DNA of 64,000 nucleotides from Alopecurus myosuroides (Eukaryota; Streptophyta; Magnoliopsida; Poales; Poaceae), in contig CM054060.1 in assembly GCA_028641055.1 (NCBI GenBank), positions 210,576,445-210,640,444 on the forward strand. Reading direction: 5' to 3'. Shown here piece by piece: positions 57,146 to 64,000 of the stretch. Each line of letters starts with the position of its first letter. The stretch's first letter is position 1. Below the pieces are notes generated by a model, which saw only the letters and a program-made list of their open reading frames with translations, did no database searches and was not told the DNA's origin. A program made the translations under genes and the position numbers.

Positions 57146-57161
57146 AGTGCAAGTGGGAGAC
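57146..57161 (+). promoter_or_regulatory. Copia polypurine tract
   Basis: AGTGCAAGTGGGAGAC immediately precedes the LTR at 57162, as in Angela/BARE-type elements. Confidence 0.8.
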
Positions 57162-58809
57162 TGAAGGGAATATGCCCGAGAGGCAATAATAAAATGGTTA
57201 TTATCTTATTCCTTATTTATGATGAATGTTTATTTCTCATGCTAGAATTGTATTAACCGGAAACGTTGATACATGTGTGTTTCATAAACAAACAATGGTT
57301 CCTAGTAAAGCCTCTCTTTTAACTAGCTCGTTGAGTAATAGATGATCAAGGTTCCCTGATCATGAACATTGTATGTTGTTAATAACGGGGTCATGTCATT
57401 AGAAGAATGATGTGATGAACATATACCCAAAATGAATATAGCAATGTGATCAAGTCATTAAGTTTACATTGTTATATCAAACATACGAAGTAACTTATTC
57501 CTTAGACCATGAGATCATGTCAATCACTCATACCGGAAGGGTGCTTTGATGTCATCAAACGTCACACCGTAACAGGGTGACTATAAAGGTGTCGTTAGGT
57601 ATTCGGAAAGTATTAGTTGAGGATCATGGATCGAGTGGGATTTGTCCATCCAAAATGATGGAGAGATATACTCTGGGCCCTCTCGGTGATATCACAACGA
57701 CACCGCTTGCAAGCACGTGATATGATCACAAGGATGTTATATCATGGGAACGAGAAAAGAGTACTTGTCGGTTACGAGATTGAAAAAGGTATGGTTGATA
57801 CCAATGCTCGAATCTAAGACAAGTAAAATATCGTGAGACAAAGGGAATAGTTCACGACGTTGTTGGTTCACACGATAACGAGAGTCATCGTTGAATATAT
57901 AGGAGTCATCACAGATCTCCAGATCCCATTGTTGATTATTGATCGGAGAGGAGTATCGATCGTGTCTATCTTATTCGTGAACCGTAGGGTGACACACTTA
58001 AGGTTCGATGACGCGTTTGAGAGGATACGGAATATCGAAGAATATTTTGAGCAGCACCGAAATTGTTTTGGGGAAAATTGAAATAGTTCAAGGGGTTTTT
58101 CGTCGAATGGTTGTTAATAGAATTAACGAATGATTCGAGGTGCTATATGTAAATGTTTGTTAATGGAATCAACAAATATAAATAAAGAAATAAAAATGTT
58201 TTATTTATTTATTAAAACAAAACCTTTGGATTCTCCAAGTGGAAAATAATGGAAAAATGAGTGGGTGTGAGTGGAGTGTCCACTCACATGATGAGGAAGA
58301 GGTGGGGGGACCACCATGGGCTGGCCGCACCCACCCCTTGGCTGCCTCCCCTTCCCCTATAAAAGGAGGGTGAGAGCTCTCCCTCCTCCACACACTTGCC
58401 CACCTCATTCCCTCTCCACCCGCTGCTCAATTCCATGGTCTCCAGCTTGGCGAAGCCCTGACCTGGGATTCTTCACCACCACCACGTAGTCGTGCTGCTA
58501 GAGTTCTGAGGGATCCTCTACTTCCGCGCCCCGCTGGATCGAGGGAACGGAGGTTATCATCAACAGTACGTGTGACCGATCACGGAGGCACCGCCGGATT
58601 GTGGTGCACATCTTCTCGCTATCGGGATCGGTGTGAGTACGACTACGCCAACAACGAGATTTGATCTCGTAACGTTTTGTGTCTTCGAGGGTATGTGTTC
58701 TCCTTAACCCTCTCTTTGCCCGTTGCACTTCGTTTCCTAGATTAGATCTTGGCCTTTCGTGTGTCTCTCGCGTAGGAAATTTTTTGTTTTCTATGCAACG
58801 ACCCCTTCA
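57162..58809 (+). repeat. Copia full-length LTR (shared middle LTR)
   Basis: 1648 bp, TGAAGGGAATATGCC to GACCCCTTCA. TATAAAAGG at 58358-58366. It has a polypurine tract on its left and a primer site on its right, so it serves as 3' LTR of the left copy and 5' LTR of a right copy. Confidence 0.88.
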
Positions 58810-58810
58810 G

Positions 58811-58823
58811 TGGTATCAGAGCC
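58811..58823 (+). promoter_or_regulatory. Copia primer binding site
   Basis: TGGTATCAGAGCC, perfect initiator-Met tRNA primer site one base after the middle LTR. Confidence 0.9.
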
Positions 58824-59899
58824 GGATCTATGCGTAGATGTTTTGTACGGGCAGAACACATAGGTGTATGTGGGCGTTGATGATCATGTTATTACCTCTT
58901 TGAGTATTTTATGATCTTAGTGGCATAGTAGGATGAAGCTGCCCCAGACTAAGTTTACGTGTGCTATGTACGCGAGAATTGTCTCACTTGTGGCTAAGGG
59001 GGTGTACGTTTCTCCTACTATAGTTAAGATCTAATCTACGAATGGTTGTTAAAAATGTGTTTATCAATGTTGTGGTTTGATATTCGTAGGTATGAACGGT
59101 TCTATCCTCGAAAGTCCTAAGCCACGTAAAATATGCAAAAATAAATTAGAAGCGTCTAACTAGTTTTTGCTGGGCATGTGATGTGATATGGTCAATGTTA
59201 CAAATTTGATTATGAGATGATCTCTTTTGTAAATTGTTGATATACCGGAAGGTGTCCATATGGTTGTCTTATTATTGATGGACAATCAAGATTGGGGTAC
59301 AATGGAACTTGGTACCACGCCGGTGGAATGATGGAGATCATACCATGATGCACATGATGAAGATCAAGTGCAAGAAGGACCATATCATATCACGTTATAC
59401 TTACATGTGATGTATGTGATATTAATACTTTTTATGCATCTTGTTTTTCTTAGATAGCATCGGTAGCATTATAAGATGATCCCTCTCATTTAATATCAAG
59501 ATAATAATGTGTTCTTCCTTAAGTATGCACCATTAAGAAAGTTCGTCGTTTCGAGACACCACGTGATGATCGGGTGTGACAGACTCAACGTTCGCATACA
59601 ACGGGTGTTTTCAAGCCTAGCATGTACAGACATGGCTTGAAACACACGCAATACTATGGTTCTACTTGGCGAGCCTAGCATGTACAGACATGGCCTCGGA
59701 ACACGTAACCGATAGGTAAAGCATGAGTCATATGGATGATATGATGAACATGTCGATGTTCGCCTTTGAAGCTACATCATCTCATGTGATGATCGGTTTT
59801 GGTGTAGTGAATTTGGTTCATGTAATCACTAAAGATGACTAAGAGGGATGTTGTTTTTGAGTGGGAGTTCATGGCATAATTTTGAATTAACTTGAACTT
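58824..59899 (+). other. Copia 5' leader fragment
   Basis: Resembles the Angela/BARE leader (for example CACGTGATGATCGGGTGTGA, GAGCCTAGCATGTACAGACA, repeated twice). It ends before any gag frame, where LTR sequence returns at about 59900. Confidence 0.7.
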
Positions 59900-60280
59900 A
59901 TTCCATGGTTTCCGGCTTGGCGAAGCACTGACCGTGGGATTCTTCACCACCACCACGTCGTCGTGCTGCTGGAGTTCCAAGGGATCCTCTACTTCCGCGC
60001 CCCGCTGGATCGAGGGAACGGAGGTCGTCATCAACCGTACGTGTGACCGATCACGGAGGCACCTCCGGATTGCGGTGCACATCTTCTCGCTATCGGGATC
60101 AGTGTGAGTACGACTACGCCAACAATGAGATTTGATCTCGTAATGCTTTGTGTCTTCGAGGGTATGTGTTCTCCTTAACCCTCTCTTTGCCCGTTGCACT
60201 TCGTCTCCTAGATTAGATCTTGGCCTTTCGGGTGTCTCTCGCGTAGGAAATTTTTTGTTTTCTATGTAACGACCCCTTCA
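59900..60280 (+). repeat. Copia LTR 3' end fragment
   Basis: ATTCCATGGTTTCCGGC to GACCCCTTCA matches the last 380 bp of the full LTR (about 58430-58809). It closes the Copia complex and is followed by the target duplication TGGTT. Confidence 0.88.
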
Positions 60281-61242
60281 TGGTTCTCAGCAAGTTCCCG
60301 GGGTACATCTGGCATATCAGCAGAACACGAGGCAAAGATATCCCCGTTCTCACGGAGGAATTTGATGAGCTCGCTTTCCAATTTGTCAGTCAGTCCGGTT
60401 CCCACAACGACGAATTTAGCCGGATCTTTGGGGTCCAGGATAACCTGCATTGTATACTCAGATTCGTTAAAGCTATCCGCCGACTTTCGGGTTTCTTTTC
60501 CTGTCAGCATTTCTGTCGGCGATACTTCCTTTGTAAGCTCCTTTAGTTCCTCCTTTGAAATGAACCACTTAGCGCAAAGGGCATTTCACAACTCTAGCTG
60601 ATTTGCCAGCGCGAAATCTCCTTCAATGGTGAGTACTCTGCCTCTTTGCCCTGGAATCTTAAGCTTGTTGTAGATGTAGCATGACCTAGCCATGAATTTG
60701 GAGAAAGCCGGCCGTCCGAGTATTGCGTGGTATACACTTTCGAACGGTACTACCTCGAACGATATCGTCTCCTACCGGAAGTGATCCGGCTTTCCGAAGG
60801 TTACTTCTAGGGAAATTTCTCCTAGGGAAGTTGCTTGTCCGCCAGGAACAATGTCGTGAAAATGTACATTGCTATGCTTGAGCTGCGTTTGTGATAGGTG
60901 AAATTTCTCCAAAGTTCTCAAGTAAATAATATTGATACTTGATCCTCCATCCATTAGCACTCTCATGAGCCTAGTGTTTTGCACAATAGGGCTTACTATC
61001 AGGGCATGTGTTCCAGGTTCCGGGATATCCCCGGGATGGTCGGACTGATCCCAGGTAATTGGAGTTTTTGCATACTTGAGATACTTCGGGGTAGGTGGAA
61101 TGAAGGAATTAATTACTCGCCATGATTGTTTCACCGTTTTGGCTGATGGTGTGGCCAGGAAAGTTAAGTTGCATTCTCCCTCAACCCTTGGGAACTTGGA
61201 TTCGCCTTTCCACTTCTGCTCCTGGATCTTGTCATCAGTATC
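60281..61242 (-). pseudogene. G7 protease and start of reverse transcriptase
   Basis: Minus-strand continuation of G7. From 61240: a gag end/protease lead (LTFLATPSAKTVKQSWRVI, ITWDQSDHPGDIPEPGTHAL), the protease motif RVLMDGGSSINIIY (DGG form) near 60960-60930, then ILGRP-like sequence at about 60720. From 60510: ESELIKFLRENGDIFASCSA and DMPDVPRELAEN, the usual link to Tat RT, which continues at 26016 beyond the Copia complex. The ORF at 60772-61272 starts inside the neighbouring LTR by chance. Frames are broken between 60510 and 60770. Confidence 0.8.
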
Positions 61243-64000
61243 TGTAACATCCCAAGTATGAAAAACATCCATTAGAATGTTTGCTCTCTGTTATTTTATG
61301 TTTTGCATCATGGCATCTTAAGTTTTGTATTTGTTTTCCAATTGTTTTCCTCTGTTTTCCTTTGTTTTCCCTTGTTTTCTATTTGATTTTCAAATCAAAT
61401 TTCAAACCTTTTGTTTCATACTTGTGATGTTACAATTTCCAAATGAATATTCAAATCAAAGCAATCATTTGTTTCCATTAAAATTGTAATTTCAAACTAT
61501 TGTTTTGTTTCTATCAATAATTCATTTAATACCAAAACATTTTCAAATTCAATTATATTTCCAAACAGCAACCATTTTTCAACTTTATGAAAATTACAAA
61601 ACACTCCTTTGTTTCAAGTTAACTTGAAATCAAAAACTTTAAATTGCTTAAGTCACCATTATTCATCTAATATCAAAATTACTTAAATTCAATTAAATTG
61701 ACAAACAGCAACAAGTTTGAAATGTTTGAGAAAACAAAAGTTGGCATTTTGGTGCTGTTACAAAAACACAAAATTTCTCCCTAATTTTCTAACCCTAAAA
61801 ACCATGCCTTTCCTTCCTATTCTTTTTCTGCAAAAAAAAAAGAAACAGAATCAAAAAGCAAAAAAAATCAAAGGGAGAGGGGGCAGGCCAGCCTTTTGGG
61901 CCAGCCCACCATCTCCCCTGGCCTGGTAACCCCCACCTCTTTCTTCTACCTCGTACGGCTGCACATCCGCAGCACCCACGTCGACAGAACGAGCAGCAGA
62001 CGGCCGAGCTCGCTCTCCCCCTCCTTTTAAGCCCTAGCCCTCGAGCTCCCTCGTGCCCTAGTCCTCCCTCATCTCTCTCCCTCTCACCGCCGCGCCGTTT
62101 TCTTCCTCTCTCTGCCTCGCTCCTCTCCCTCTGCTTCTCTGAAACTCGCCACCGAGCCCCACCTCCTCCCTCTCCGGCGATCGCCGCCGATAGGACTCTC
62201 CTCCGCACGGGCTAACTGCGGGAATCGAGTCCCCTAGACGCCCTCTTCCTCCTCGACGTTTCCCCGGTGGCTGGGAGCCACCCGTGCGCCGCCGCCGTCC
62301 TCATCTCGCCGCCGGCCACCTCTTCACCGAGCCCGAGCCGCCTGCTCCTCCTTCTGCCCGTGGTGAGCATCACCTCGTCCTCTCACCCTCTATCTTCCCC
62401 TCTCTGCTCCCCTGCAGCACACGCACACGGCGAACAGCAACCCGAGCCGCAGCAACGGCCGTCGCCGGCGTCCACTTCCGGCCGCTATCGACCAAAAATC
62501 AGTGAACTGAATTTTCTTTCAGTTTCAGAGAAACGACCACGACCTGAACCTTAACCCCCCCCCCCCCGCGCCTTGCTACTGTCAACAGAACAGCAGCCAT
62601 CGCAGTGGCAGCAGCCCTGCTCGCGCTAGCCCGCGGCCAGGGTTCGAGTCCCCGCGGGCGGATTAAACCCCCTTTTGCCACTTTATTTTCGAGGCCCAGC
62701 ACAAATCCCTTATCACAAACCAGTCCTTGCTAGTTTTCTTCTTAATCCCTGTAAATAAATTCTAAGTCCCTGGATACTAAATAAATGGCAGAATAGTACC
62801 TAAACTCTAAAAATGCATAAATAATTCATTCTAACCCCAAATTCAATATTTTAAATATGTTTTCCACTCCAAATTAAATTCTCTACCTAAATATAAATTT
62901 TGTTTACTGTTTTGAATATTTTAAATTGGTGAAATATTTGAATCCTTGTTTAATTCACTTAATTTTGCAAAATTCATAACTTGGGCATAAAAATTCCAAA
63001 TTCAACAAACTAAATATGTTTTCCATTCCATTTTTAACGAACTTAAGTATCAACCTTGTGTTCTGTTTTAAATAAATTAAATTGCTGAAAACAACTATTT
63101 ATTGATTAATGCATTTAAAATTGTCAAATTAATAACTTGCTCATTTTAAATCCATTTTCAACAAATAAAATATGTTTTGCATGCTAAATTAAACCACCTT
63201 TTCAAATATAAACTTTGTTTCATGTTTTGAATAATTAAAATTGGTTAAATAATTTAAACCTTGTTTAAATCATTTAATATTGTTAAATTCATAACTTGGT
63301 CAAATCAATTTCTTTTTGAACATATAAAATATGTTTTCAAACCATAAAAGTATAAACTTTTCAAATATGAATTTGATTTAATGTTTTGAACAAATAAAAA
63401 ATTCAAATAAATTCATAATTGAACTAAATTCATTTAAATCTTGTTTAAACTTGTTTAATTCATAATTAATTCATTCTAAATCCTTTTTCAATAAGTGAAA
63501 CATGTAATCCACCTAAAATTTTGTGTTCTTTCCAATTATGAACTTTGTTATCTACTTTGAACAATTTAAATTGGTGAAAACAACAAATGCCTGTGTAACT
63601 ACTTTAAGGAACCAAAATTCCATAACTTAAGAAATAAAATTCCAAACTTGGTAAACCTTATTTTAAATTCTTTCTATTGTTGTTTTCTTATTGTTTTCCT
63701 CATCCATGCATCATGCTAATCCACTTTCACCTGTTGGTTAGTTGTAGAACAATTATTTCAACCTTAATTCATGGGCTTTCCACATGCAACCCCAATTGCA
63801 TATGGGTCCATTTAATTATTGTTACCATGTCAACTAGTTTATTTTGATGCATCAGTTAAATTGTCATTCATCATCCCATGATTGTGCATTATGCCATGTT
63901 ATTGATTGTTTGTCTCTCTGCGTTGTTTGTTTGCTTCTTCCCGAATAGACGACGACGTTGAGACAGACGAGGTTTACGACACTACTTCTGAGGATCTAGC
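61243..64000 (+). mobile_element. LTR of a Tekay-like element G8 (incomplete, right edge of window)
   Basis: Starts TGTAACATCCCAAG, the complement of the G3 LTR end (GGGATGTTACA), and its right part matches the G3 LTR in reverse: GTTTGTTTGCTTCTTC and GACGACGTTGAGAC at 63925-63965 correspond to 41370-41440. It is therefore a plus-strand LTR of a related but diverged element, inserted in G7. AT-rich flanks surround a GC-rich block (61870-62660) holding a C15 run at about 62555 and a B-box-like GGGTTCGAGTCCC at about 62639. Whether it is a 5' or 3' LTR, or solo, cannot be seen. ORFs within look non-coding. Confidence 0.75.

Larger units (their letters stand above)
54216..57161 (+). pseudogene. 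Copia pol remnant: integrase and reverse transcriptase
   Basis: Heavily decayed plus-strand Copia pol. 54,470-54,800 resembles the integrase zinc-finger/core region (HIDGLPESFCFE, then a degraded DLSRY motif). The stretch at 55,890-55,940 reads KDVYLTQSESFVKFKRL, as in Copia RT (usually EEDVYM.QPE.F). The catalytic YVDD is at 56110-56121 (LYVDDIWLIGKYV). RNase H-like and 3' untranslated sequence follow to the polypurine tract. Stops are frequent in all frames. Gag, protease and the start of integrase are missing, apparently lost in the same deletion that truncated the 5' LTR and G4. Confidence 0.75.

Noticed and set aside
58498..58728. A duplicated 76-140 codon minus-strand ORF (58498-58728 and 59777-60199)
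   Set aside because: Both copies lie in the same part of the Copia LTR, downstream of the TATA box, and have no domain; the duplication reflects the two LTR copies.

Overview
The window is plant nuclear DNA made almost entirely of nested transposable elements; I found no convincing host gene, no structural rRNA or tRNA gene and no CRISPR array. A Copia LTR and 5' leader that look like the Angela/BARE group, a CACTA element with a GGAGGCGCAT subterminal array, LTR elements with 4.5 kb LTRs, Tat-lineage and chromovirus-like Gypsy elements, and a Tourist-like element together suggest a grass, probably of the Pooideae (wheat/barley/oat/ryegrass side). The species cannot be fixed from the sequence.

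Layout. 1-3426 is the 3' part of a CACTA DNA transposon (plus strand) with a broken Ulp1-like ORF, a broken small ORF carrying an RNase H1 N-terminal (Cauli_VI-like) domain, and its 3' terminal repeat. It sits in the integrase of Gypsy element G1 (Tekay-like, minus strand; internal part 3427-7314, LTR in three pieces at 7315-8110, 17527-18993 and 21185 to about 22416). The G1 LTR was split by a complete Gypsy element G2 (8111-17521, target duplication AACTT) and by a Helitron (18994-21184). One G2 LTR was split by a 1.37 kb Tourist/Harbinger-like element (16002-17368, target duplication TTA).

To the right is a Tat-lineage Gypsy element G7 on the minus strand (about 22417-26016, resuming at 60281-61242). 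G7 was split by a Copia complex whose outer ends, 26017 and 60280, are flanked by the duplication TGGTT. Inside the Copia lies a second Tat element G4 (plus strand; 26537-27961, 36528-39578, 49789-54215), which lost its 5' half in what looks like one deletion that also removed most of the Copia 5' half. G4 was hit twice more: by Gypsy element G5 (27962-36527, CCAAG, gag-pol open except for two stop codons) and by G3 (39579-49788, CTCAG), a recent element with 4.54 kb LTRs and only 1.1 kb of internal sequence. At the right edge an LTR related to G3 but in the opposite direction (61243 onward) enters G7 and runs off the window.

The most unusual feature is an antisense, eight-exon gene in G4 (minus strand, 52622 to 37208). 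It encodes a protein resembling the 'putative gypsy type transposon' family, followed by coiled-coil and acidic regions. Canonical GT/AG introns are visible, G3 interrupts exon 4, and there are several stops and frameshifts. Relative order of insertion, read from the nesting: G7 before Copia before G4 before G5 and G3; G1 before G2 before the Tourist-like element; Helitron and CACTA after G1.
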